Of a DNA stretch of 8,287 bases, positions 1 to 6,173 are shown piece after piece (position 1 is the first letter of the stretch; each line of letters opens with the position of its first letter). The DNA is from Actinomycetota bacterium (GTDB lineage: Bacteria > Actinomycetota > CADDZG01 > WHSQ01), in the NCBI GenBank assembly GCA_013695055.1, contig JACDBF010000011.1, forward strand, positions 1 through 8,287. Reading direction: 5' to 3'. A program made the translations under genes and the position numbers. The notes beneath the pieces were generated by a model that was not told the origin of the DNA, searched no databases, and worked only from the letters and a program-made list of their open reading frames with translations.

Positions 1-1
1 C

Positions 2-988
2 GGCCGCTCGCTCCCCTACCGCTTGTCCATCGATGGGAGCATCACCCGACTCGCCGAAGGCGACATCGTTTGCTCGTCGATCGCTGCTCGAGGAGAGCGC
101 GTCGCCGTCGTGGCCACCGACAAAGGACGTGCCGCCGAGGTCTATGCAGTCGAAGACGGCGAGCTCCGACCCTTGACGGCGAACGGCAGCCGCTGGCTCG
201 AGCCCTTCCGCAAGGATCCCGAGTTTCAGCGCATACGACACGAAGAGGGCCATGACATCGACTTCTGGCTCGTGCCGGCGCGAGGGCGCCGAACGAAGCG
301 GCCGCTCGTCGTGCAGATACACGGAGGGCCCCACGCCAGCTACAGCCCCACCCCGTGGCTCGAAATGCTCGCGCTCGCCGACGCCGGCATCCATGTTCTG
401 TATGGGAACCCGCGCGGCTCCACCTCGTACGGTGAGCCCTACGCCAAAGCTCTCCATCAGGCGTGGGGAGATCCTGATGGGTCCGACCTCCTTGCGATGA
501 TCGATTGGGCGATCGGCGAGGGCCTCACAACGCCGGAGCGAGTAGGGGTTCTCGGTCTTTCCTACGGTGGGTACATGGTGAACTGGCTGCTCGGCCATTT
601 CCCGGGACGCTTTGCCGCGGGCGTGAGCGAAAACCCAGTTACCGACATGATCGGAGAGTACGGAGAGAGCGACTTCGGCACTCAAGTTCAGGAGACGGCA
701 GTCGGCGTTGGCTCTTTGCCGGAGGACATCGACGAATTCTTGCGGCGCTCGCCGTACATGGAGATGCACAAGAATGAGGCGCCCCTGTTGCTGTTGCAGG
801 CCGATCAAGACATGCGGTGCCCACCGGGCCAAACCGAGCTCGTGTTCGCCATGATGCGCGTGCGCGGCCGAACGGTCGAGATGATCCGCTACCCGGACGA
901 ATCCCACTACCTCGTGGGAATGGGACGTCCCGACCGCCGGGTCGACCGCATGGAGCGCGTCGTGGCCTGGTTCAAACGATACTTATGA
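2..988 (+). CDS. S9-family serine peptidase (prolyl oligopeptidase / acylaminoacyl-peptidase type), 5' end outside the window
   Basis: This is the C-terminal part of an S9-type alpha/beta-hydrolase peptidase, which cleaves short peptides or removes blocked N-terminal residues, usually in the cytoplasm. The frame is open to the left edge, so the TTG at 23 is internal and not a start. The visible 328 residues begin with the last strands of what is probably the beta-propeller (to about residue 75), followed by the catalytic domain. Seen directly: oxyanion-side HGGP at residues 107-110, nucleophile motif GLSYGG with Ser187, acid Asp270 in DQDMRCP, and His302 in PDESHYL. The triad is therefore complete. 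The family is usually 600-700 residues, so about half is missing. The segment before the acid reads QAD where the S9C subfamily often has HGE, a mild variation. The gene ends 15 bp before the stop of glcF on the opposite strand. Exact substrate class cannot be decided from this fragment. Confidence 0.92.
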   Translation, partial: GRSLPYRLSIDGSITRLAEGDIVCSSIAARGERVAVVATDKGRAAEVYAVEDGELRPLTANGSRWLEPFRKDPEFQRIRHEEGHDIDFWLVPARGRRTKRPLVVQIHGGPHASYSPTPWLEMLALADAGIHVLYGNPRGSTSYGEPYAKALHQAWGDPDGSDLLAMIDWAIGEGLTTPERVGVLGLSYGGYMVNWLLGHFPGRFAAGVSENPVTDMIGEYGESDFGTQVQETAVGVGSLPEDIDEFLRRSPYMEMHKNEAPLLLLQADQDMRCPPGQTELVFAMMRVRGRTVEMIRYPDESHYLVGMGRPDRRVDRMERVVAWFKRYL

Positions 989-1003
989 GATATCGACCAT
1001 CGA

Positions 1004-2335
1004 TTACAACTTCCGCCCGCGTATCGACGCATCTACGACTTGCATGGGGTGATAGACGGGCAAAGATCGACCCGCCTCGCGAAGGTAGCGGACAATCTGC
1101 AGGGTGCAGCCTGGATTTCCCGACGCGATGGCATCGGCCCCGGTGGCGAGGAGGTTCTTCGCCTTGCGGACGCCTAGCTCTCCGGCGGCCTCGGGCTGGA
1201 GCAGGTTGTAGATGCCGGCGGATCCGCAGCACAACTCCCATTCGTCGGGCTCACAAATCTCCACGTCCGGAATAGCGCTCAGAAGAGAACGAGGCTGCAT
1301 TCGTACCTGCTGTGCATGGGCTAGATGGCAGGCATCGTGATATGCGAGCCTCAGAGGCACGGGGTGTCTTCTTGCGACCGGCTCAAAACCTGCCAGCAGC
1401 TCGGAGACATCGCGAACCTTGGCAGAGAACTGCTCCGCCCTTTCGGACCACTGAGGGTCGTCTCGTAGGACGTGCGCATAGTCCTTCATCGACGAACCGC
1501 AACCCGCCGCGTTGACGGCCACGTAGTCGCAATCCTCGAAAGCGCTAATCATCCGTTTCGCGAGCGCGAGAGCGGCAACCTCGGAGCCGGAGTGGAACAT
1601 GAGCGCCCCGCAACAGCGCACCCGGCTCGGAGCGTAGACCTCAAACCCTTCGGCGGACAAGACTCGCATCGTCGCCGCGTTGACGTCGCCGAAGAACACG
1701 CGCTGGATGCACCCTTGAAGCAGCCCGACCCGCGCCCGCTTGGCCCCGTGCGCGGGAGACGTTTCAGGAACGCGTCCCAGCGCGTGCGTGAAGGTCGTTG
1801 TTGGGGCCAAAGCCAAAAGTGCTCTGAGTCGGGGCCAGCGCGCAGGGCCACCGATCCTGTTGACCATCCGTTCGCCGCCCGCCCGTTGGTAGGCGATCAG
1901 TAACGGCACCAGGGCCCGCAGACGCGTAGGATGTGTAAACACCGCGAACATGAGTCGACGCCATCCCCGTTCGCGCCCCGATCGCTTGTAGTTGCGCTCG
2001 ATCTGCGGCCTGGTCGCCTCGATCAGCTTGTCGTATCGAACGCCGGAGGGACAGGCGGTGACGCAGGCCATGCAGCCGAGACAGCGATCGAAGTGCGTGA
2101 CCATGGGCTCAGACATCTCGCTGAAATCATCCAACCCGGCTTTCATGAGCACGATTCGTCCGCGCGGCGAGTCCGCCTCTTGGCCCCACAACACATAAGT
2201 TGGACAAGCAGGAAGACACAAGCCGCAGTGAATGCAGTCGTCGATCAGCTCGGATTCGGGAGGCCTCTGCGCGTCAAACGCCCTCGGAGCTGGAGCGAAG
2301 TCGGGGGCCGGATGGGCCGGCTCGTTCATATCCAT
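1004..2335 (-). CDS. glcF: Glycolate oxidase iron-sulfur subunit GlcF
   Basis: This is the iron-sulfur electron-transfer subunit of the three-part glycolate oxidase, which passes electrons from the flavin subunits toward the respiratory chain, probably at the inner face of the membrane. The 443 residues carry two ferredoxin-type 4Fe-4S motifs: Cys34/37/40/44 (CIHCGLCLPACP) and Cys85/88/91/95 (CLGCMACVTACP). These are followed by two CCG domains: CCG at 241-243 with GCGSSMKDY at 278-286, and HDACH at 333-337 with CCG at 369-371 and NPGC at 407-410. This order and length are typical of GlcF. The ATG at 2335 shares its A with the TGA of glcE (TGATG) and has a strong GGGAGGG ribosome site five bases upstream. 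A second in-frame ATG two codons on is less well spaced. It is the last gene of the minus-strand block. The CCG-domain family also serves lactate and heterodisulfide enzymes, but the flanking glcD and glcE favour glycolate. Confidence 0.95.
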   Translation of the reverse strand: MDMNEPAHPAPDFAPAPRAFDAQRPPESELIDDCIHCGLCLPACPTYVLWGQEADSPRGRIVLMKAGLDDFSEMSEPMVTHFDRCLGCMACVTACPSGVRYDKLIEATRPQIERNYKRSGRERGWRRLMFAVFTHPTRLRALVPLLIAYQRAGGERMVNRIGGPARWPRLRALLALAPTTTFTHALGRVPETSPAHGAKRARVGLLQGCIQRVFFGDVNAATMRVLSAEGFEVYAPSRVRCCGALMFHSGSEVAALALAKRMISAFEDCDYVAVNAAGCGSSMKDYAHVLRDDPQWSERAEQFSAKVRDVSELLAGFEPVARRHPVPLRLAYHDACHLAHAQQVRMQPRSLLSAIPDVEICEPDEWELCCGSAGIYNLLQPEAAGELGVRKAKNLLATGADAIASGNPGCTLQIVRYLREAGRSLPVYHPMQVVDASIRGRKL

Positions 2336-3495
2336 CAGATCCCTCCCAAGAACCTACCTGGGCTGCACAGACCGGCGGGGTCGAAGCGAGACTTCACGCG
2401 ACGCATGAGCGCGAGCGCGCCCTCATCATGCTCGCGCCCCCAGACGTCGACCCCGGCTCGCACTTCTTCGGGCGCGTCGAGCAGTACGCACGCCCGCGGG
2501 GAGAGCTCGCTCCTCATCTCTTCGATCGCGGAAATGAGGGTGTTCGGCTCCGAGGCCGGGAGCGACAGCCACGAGATCCCGAGCCCGGCCCGCCCCACGA
2601 GGGTGGCCCCGGTTCGCTGAGCACATTCGATCACCGTGAAGAGATCCGTCGCCCTACCCGATACACGCACAACGGCTCCTTCGGACGCGCGCTGGCGCGC
2701 GCGTTGCTCTGCCCACGGCGCGACACCTTCTGTGGTGGTGACCGTCATGCCGGTAGGCTCGAGCAGACGCGCTGCGGCTTGCGCCCGGCCCTCTGGAAAG
2801 GCCCCCCGGAACAGCGCCATGAGCGTTCCGGTACCGTCTCTCCAGCCGACATCGAGACAATCCATCTCCAAAGCTGCGTGACTCAGCAACAAGGGGGCCC
2901 GGGGAAAACTTTCGGCGTCATCCGTTTCGCACATAAGCGTGAGCTGCTTCACGGGTTGCGGCTGCAAGCGGACGATTACTTCAACTATGAGACCGAGAGT
3001 CCCAAACGATCCGGCGTAAAGCTTCGCGAGGTCGTATCCCGCGACATTCTTGATGACCTTTCCCCCCGACCGAGCAAGCGTGCCGTCGGGCAAGACGACA
3101 GTCACGCCGAGCAACAGGTCCCGGCATGCACCGTAGCGATGCCGGAGCGGTCCTTGGTCGGCGGTGGCGACTATCCCCCCAATGGTTGCGGCATCGTTAT
3201 CTCCGAGCGGCGGGTCGAGAGTGAGCATCTGACCGGCGCGCGCGAACGCTTCCTGCGCGCGCTGAAGAGGAACGCCGGCCTCGAGCACGGCGGTGAGGTC
3301 GCCTTCGTTGTGCTCGATGATTCGATCGAGCCTCGCAGTCGAGATCTCGAGGTTGGGCTCATCGATCGGCCGGCCCCAGCCGAACTTCGTCCCCGCACCT
3401 CTCGGCCGCACGTTGGTAGCCGTCGCCGCCGCAGCGCGCATAACCTCGGACGCGTCCTCTGGTGTGGTCGGCGTCACGCAATGCACCGCCGTCAT
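2335..3495 (-). CDS. glcE: Glycolate oxidase FAD-binding subunit GlcE
   Basis: This is the second flavin subunit of glycolate oxidase, a member of the FAD-linked oxidase (PCMH-type FAD domain) family that partners with GlcD. The 386 residues contain the FAD-binding signatures in order: PRGAGTKFGWG at 31-41, DPPLGDNDAATIGGIVA at 94-110, GKVIKNVAGYDLAKLY at 145-160 and GSFGTLG at 162-168. The C-terminus ends in FDPAGLCSPGRFLGGI, the usual FDPxGxxNPGR-like finish. The E. coli protein is about 350 residues. The frame stays open upstream to 3630, but that would overlap glcD by 130 bases with a low-complexity Arg-rich sequence. The ATG at 3495, five bases after the glcD stop, starts exactly at the conserved domain. 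No strong ribosome site precedes it, so it is probably translated by coupling from glcD. The stop overlaps the glcF start by one base. Confidence 0.93.
   Translation of the reverse strand: MTAVHCVTPTTPEDASEVMRAAAATATNVRPRGAGTKFGWGRPIDEPNLEISTARLDRIIEHNEGDLTAVLEAGVPLQRAQEAFARAGQMLTLDPPLGDNDAATIGGIVATADQGPLRHRYGACRDLLLGVTVVLPDGTLARSGGKVIKNVAGYDLAKLYAGSFGTLGLIVEVIVRLQPQPVKQLTLMCETDDAESFPRAPLLLSHAALEMDCLDVGWRDGTGTLMALFRGAFPEGRAQAAARLLEPTGMTVTTTEGVAPWAEQRARQRASEGAVVRVSGRATDLFTVIECAQRTGATLVGRAGLGISWLSLPASEPNTLISAIEEMRSELSPRACVLLDAPEEVRAGVDVWGREHDEGALALMRRVKSRFDPAGLCSPGRFLGGI
2341..2347 (-). promoter_or_regulatory. Ribosome binding site of glcF, inside the 3' end of glcE
   Basis: On the minus strand GGGAGGG lies five bases before the glcF ATG. 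It is encoded within the last glycine codons of glcE. This site fixes the glcF start at 2335 and, with the TGATG overlap, points to translational coupling of the two subunits. Confidence 0.8.
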
Positions 3496-3500
3496 CGGAG

Positions 3501-4946
3501 TCAGAAACGCTCGGCGAGGCCGGCTCGCTCGAGTGGATGCCGCCGGTATGGGCCCGGTACCTCTCCGCACAGCCTCGGCGTCGGCATGACCTTCGTGGGA
3601 TTGGCAAGCCCGCCGGGATCGAAGGCGCAACGAACTCTGTGGAATGCGTCGAGGTCATCCTCGGAGAACATCTTGCTCAAATAGCGCTTCTTGTCGACGC
3701 CCACGCCGTGCTCGCCGGTTATCGAGCCCCCGAGCTCGACACACATCGCGACGATGAGCCCCGCCAGCTCCTCAGCTCGCTCGGGCTCACCCCCGTGAGA
3801 GGCGTCGTAGCAGATCAAAGGGTGAAGATTGCCGTCGCCCGCATGGAAGACGTTTGCTACCTTGAGCCCGTACTCTTCGGAGAGCTCATCGATGCGCCGC
3901 AAGGCCTCGGGCAGCCGCGTCCGGGGGACGACTCCGTCTTGTACGTAGTAGTTGGGGGTGATCCGGCCCATGGCCGCAAACGCAGCCTTACGCGTCTTCC
4001 ATATAAGCGCACGCTCCGCTTCGTCCTGCGCAATTCGCATACCGGTCGCATGGCTCGCCTCGCATATCGCGATGACATCCTCGAAAAGGGGGGCACATTC
4101 CGCCTCAGGGCCGTCGAGCTCTATCACGAGGGCTGCGCCTGCTTCCGGAGGATAGCCGGCGTGCGTTGCCTCTTCACACGCCTGCATGGACAGACTGTCC
4201 ATCATTTCGATCGCTGCAGGGATAATCCCCCCGGCCACGATGTCCGACACGGTCCGCCCGGCGCTGTCGGTGCCGTCGAAGTAGGCGACCAGAGTGCGCG
4301 TCGTTTCGGGAGTGGGGACGACCCTGAGGGTGATCTTGGTCGCGATCCCCAGAGTCCCCTCCGAGCCGACGAATACTCCGATGAGGTCGTAACCCGGGCC
4401 GTCGAGCTCTTTCCCCCCCAAGGTCGCCATCTCGCCGTTCGAAAGCACGACTTCGAGGCCGGTCACATAATTGGTCGTAAACCCGTACTTGAAACAATGC
4501 GCGCCACCCGAGTTCTCCGCGACGTTGCCCCCGATGGAGCAGATGATCTGGCTTGATGGATCCGGAGGATAGAAGTGGCCGGGCCCGACCGCCCGCCCGA
4601 CCTCCGCATTCGTGACGCCCGGCTCGACGACTATCCGCTGATTCTCCAGATCGATCTCGATGATCCTGCGCATGCGTGAGAGCACGATCAAGATGCCGTC
4701 GTCGACGGGCACTGCGCCTCCCGACAGCCCAGTTCCTGATCCGCGCGCGACCCACGGGATACGAGCATCGTGACAAACACGCACCAGCGCCTGGACCTCT
4801 TCGGCGGAATCCGGGAGCGCCGCCGCCAGCGGCGTGCCCTTGTAGTGGAGAAGACCGTCAGACTCGAAGGTCCTTAGGGCATGCGCGTGGGTCACCACGC
4901 GCTCTCGCCCGCAGATGGCCTCGAGCTCCCGAATCAAATGACGCAT
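3501..4946 (-). CDS. glcD: Glycolate oxidase FAD-linked catalytic subunit GlcD
   Basis: This is the catalytic flavoprotein subunit that oxidises glycolate (often also D-lactate) to glyoxylate. The 481 residues show the PCMH-type FAD domain: PWVARGSGTGLSGGAVP at 64-80, PPDPSS at 127-132, GGNVAENSGGAHCFKYG at 139-155, and GSEGTLG at 194-200. The FAD-oxidase C-terminal domain follows, with DGVVPRTRLPE at 337-347, the HAGDGNLHP motif at 368-376, GEHGVG at 411-416 and the closing FDPGGLANPTKVMPTPRLC. A tail of about 20 residues ending HPLERAGLAERF follows the usual end of the domain. A GTG at 4955 is also in frame, but AGGTGG at 4952-4957 sits five bases before the ATG at 4946, so I chose the ATG. 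The start lies 21 bases after the stop of the mocA-like gene, and the stop lies five bases before glcE. D-lactate dehydrogenase is the main alternative, but glcE and glcF immediately downstream favour glycolate oxidase. Confidence 0.94.
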   Translation of the reverse strand: MRHLIRELEAICGRERVVTHAHALRTFESDGLLHYKGTPLAAALPDSAEEVQALVRVCHDARIPWVARGSGTGLSGGAVPVDDGILIVLSRMRRIIEIDLENQRIVVEPGVTNAEVGRAVGPGHFYPPDPSSQIICSIGGNVAENSGGAHCFKYGFTTNYVTGLEVVLSNGEMATLGGKELDGPGYDLIGVFVGSEGTLGIATKITLRVVPTPETTRTLVAYFDGTDSAGRTVSDIVAGGIIPAAIEMMDSLSMQACEEATHAGYPPEAGAALVIELDGPEAECAPLFEDVIAICEASHATGMRIAQDEAERALIWKTRKAAFAAMGRITPNYYVQDGVVPRTRLPEALRRIDELSEEYGLKVANVFHAGDGNLHPLICYDASHGGEPERAEELAGLIVAMCVELGGSITGEHGVGVDKKRYLSKMFSEDDLDAFHRVRCAFDPGGLANPTKVMPTPRLCGEVPGPYRRHPLERAGLAERF

Positions 4947-4951
4947 CCCAA

Positions 4952-4957
4952 CCACCT
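4952..4957 (-). promoter_or_regulatory. Ribosome binding site deciding the glcD start
   Basis: AGGTGG on the minus strand, one mismatch from AGGAGG, lies five bases before the ATG at 4946. The competing GTG at 4955 falls inside this site and has no good Shine-Dalgarno of its own, so the ATG is preferred. Confidence 0.6.
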
Positions 4958-4967
4958 GCTGCCGAGG

Positions 4968-5552
4968 CTACTCGGAGCGGAGCAGATCCTGGTAGTCGGC
5001 CCACGTATCGACGTCTATCGAAGGCGTGGGCCCGAGCTGGATGTCGGCAACTTTCTCGGGAAACGAATCCAGCAACCGCCGGGCGCCTGCGTCCCCATCT
5101 AGAGAGCCCCACGCCGCCCATTCACTGCGCGCAACGATGACGGGATGTCCTGGTGCTGCGCCGAAGCGCGCCCGCGCGATGGGCGCCTCGCTCGCGAGGA
5201 AAGCCTCTATGACGCGATCGATCATGGGGGCGTCGACGAGCGGCTGGTCTCCCAAAAGGATCGCTGCTGCGGTCGCACCGCCGTCCGCCGCCTCGAGGCC
5301 CCGGGCGAGCGAGGTCGACTGCCCCGCGCCAAAGTCGGGGTTGCGGATGAACCGGGCGCCTGGCGGCAGCCGAATCGCCGCGGCGATGCGTTCGCTCTCG
5401 TGGCCCAGGACGACCACTACCTCGACAAGGCGAGAGGACGACGCGTTCTCGATTACTCGCTGCAGGAGCGGACGGCCCTCGAAGTCGACCAGCTGCTTGG
5501 GAGAACCGAATCGGGACGCGGTTCCGGCCGCCAGCACGACGCCGGAAATCAT
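4968..5552 (-). CDS. MocA/PucB-like nucleotidyltransferase (probable molybdenum cofactor cytidylyltransferase)
   Basis: This is a single-domain NTP-transferase (MobA-like, NTP_transf_3) of 194 residues, close to the roughly 190-200 usual for MocA. By family, such enzymes attach CMP (or GMP) to molybdopterin to make the dinucleotide cofactor used by xanthine-dehydrogenase or CO-dehydrogenase type hydroxylases. Visible motifs: LAAGTASRFG at 7-16 with Lys19 (nucleotide-binding loop), NPDFGAGQSTSL at 71-82, the metal-binding LGDQP at 100-104, APGHPV at 133-138, GDAGAR at 153-158 and SIDVDTWADY at 178-187. LAAG rather than LAGG in the first loop fits the MocA/PucB side, so CTP is the likely donor; this is inference. 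GGAG at 5561-5564 lies eight bases before the ATG. It is the first gene of the minus-strand block and faces the moaB-like gene across 80 bp. Other sugar or cofactor nucleotidyltransferase roles are possible. Confidence 0.85.
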   Translation of the reverse strand: MISGVVLAAGTASRFGSPKQLVDFEGRPLLQRVIENASSSRLVEVVVVLGHESERIAAAIRLPPGARFIRNPDFGAGQSTSLARGLEAADGGATAAAILLGDQPLVDAPMIDRVIEAFLASEAPIARARFGAAPGHPVIVARSEWAAWGSLDGDAGARRLLDSFPEKVADIQLGPTPSIDVDTWADYQDLLRSE

Positions 5553-5632
5553 GCGCTCAACTCCGGGCCGTTCCCGCTGAGACTCATGCCCTCAGCTTGC
5601 CAGACGAGTCCATTGTGCGTGAGGATGCGGCC
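5553..5632. promoter_or_regulatory. Divergent promoter region between the mocA-like and moaB-like genes
   Basis: The 80 bp between two head-to-head starts must carry the transcription signals for both directions unless promoters lie inside genes. I could not identify convincing -35/-10 pairs. The best plus-strand guess is TTGCCA at 5597-5602 followed 18 bases later by the poor GAGGAT at 5621-5626. The region contains the inverted repeat listed separately and both ribosome sites: GGAG at 5561-5564 on the minus strand and GAGGA at 5621-5625 on the plus strand. Confidence 0.5.
5576..5596. repeat. Small inverted repeat in the divergent promoter region
   Basis: GCTGAG at 5576-5581 and CTCAGC at 5591-5596 form a perfect inverted repeat with a nine-base spacer. 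A second, overlapping odd palindrome TGAGACTCA lies at 5579-5587. The arrangement resembles an operator half-site pair, but the arms are only six bases and could arise by chance. Confidence 0.35.
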
Positions 5633-6118
5633 ATGGCCCATCGAGCTGCGATCATCACCATCAGCGACGGGGTAGCAGGAGGAACGCGCGCCGACGAGTC
5701 GGGGCGCATCGCCGAGGAGCTGCTGGTTGCGCAAGGCATCTTGGCCGCCGAGCGTTCCGTAGTCCCGGACGAGGTCGATGTCATCGAAGCGCGGCTCCGA
5801 TCGTTGGTCGGTAGGAACGTCGCTTTGATCGTGACCACCGGGGGCACCGGATTGGGGCCACGGGATGTCACCCCTGAGGCAACCGCGCGCGTCATCTCGA
5901 GACCGGCCCCAGGCTTAGCCGAGCTCATGCGCGCCGCGGGTATGACGAAAACACCCCTCGCAGCACTGTCGCGCGGCATTGCCGGCGCCAGCGAGAGCTC
6001 GTTGATCGTAAATCTGCCGGGGAGCCCCAAGGGTGTGCGAGAGAGTCTCGAGGCTCTTGTTCCGGTACTGGTGCATGCCTTGGATCTCGTCTCAGGCGAC
6101 ACCGAGCACAGAGCCTAG
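5633..6118 (+). CDS. MoaB/MogA-type molybdenum cofactor biosynthesis protein
   Basis: This is a 161-residue single-domain protein of the MoCF_biosynth family. MogA-type members adenylylate molybdopterin to prepare molybdate insertion; MoaB proteins share the fold and take over this role in some organisms. Seen: an ITISDG opening at 8-13, the molybdopterin-binding loop TTGGTGLGPRDVTPEAT at 68-84, LSRGIAG at 112-118 and NLPGSPKGVRESL at 127-139. The length is near MoaB (about 170) and shorter than E. coli MogA (195). The frame opens further up with a TTG at 5597, but GAGGA at 5621-5625 sits seven bases before the ATG at 5633, and the conserved fold starts right there. The gene faces the mocA-like gene, which acts later in the same cofactor pathway, and is followed 55 bp later by acs. 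MoaB versus MogA cannot be settled from sequence alone. Confidence 0.9.
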   Translation: MAHRAAIITISDGVAGGTRADESGRIAEELLVAQGILAAERSVVPDEVDVIEARLRSLVGRNVALIVTTGGTGLGPRDVTPEATARVISRPAPGLAELMRAAGMTKTPLAALSRGIAGASESSLIVNLPGSPKGVRESLEALVPVLVHALDLVSGDTEHRA

Positions 6119-6138
6119 ACCGCCCGCTCGATCCCCCA

Positions 6139-6150
6139 GAGGGTACCCTC
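6139..6150. promoter_or_regulatory. Perfect 12-bp palindrome upstream of acs (possible operator)
   Basis: GAGGGTACCCTC is a perfect palindrome with no spacer, lying in the 55-bp gap between the moaB-like gene and acs, with its end 23 bases before the acs ATG. It has no T-tract, and a hairpin would have only a four-pair stem, so it is a poor terminator. A regulator-binding site is possible but unproven. Confidence 0.35.
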
Positions 6151-6160
6151 GACAACCTAT

Positions 6161-6167
6161 AGAGGAG
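6161..6167 (+). promoter_or_regulatory. Ribosome binding site of acs
   Basis: AGAGGAG lies six bases before the ATG at 6174. It is the strongest plus-strand Shine-Dalgarno in the window and excludes the long upstream frame extension that runs back into the moaB-like gene. Confidence 0.8.
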
Positions 6168-6173
6168 AAGACG

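Noticed and set aside
23..25. TTG as the start of the S9 peptidase
   Set aside because: The frame is open to the window edge and the visible part lacks most of the beta-propeller, so the true start lies to the left.
989..1006. ATCGA-CCA-TCGAT as a shared terminator between the convergent peptidase and glcF genes
   Set aside because: The stem is only five pairs, AT-rich, overlaps the glcF stop codon and has no T-tract in either direction.
3496..3630. An N-terminal extension of glcE to an ATG at 3630
   Set aside because: It overlaps glcD by 130 bases, is Arg/Ser-rich without similarity to GlcE, and the ATG at 3495 begins right at the conserved domain.
2200..3684. A 494-codon open frame on the plus strand opposite glcE and parts of its neighbours
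   Set aside because: It is antisense to clearly recognisable GlcE, GlcF and GlcD sequence, has no family motif, and its Arg/Pro-rich composition is typical of antisense shadows in GC-rich genes.
3462..4556. A 364-codon plus-strand frame opposite glcD
   Set aside because: Antisense to the GlcD catalytic domains; no recognisable domain or ribosome site.
6033..6173. An N-terminal extension of acs reaching into the moaB-like gene
   Set aside because: The strong AGAGGAG site before 6174 and normal Acs length fix the start; the upstream residues match no Acs leader.
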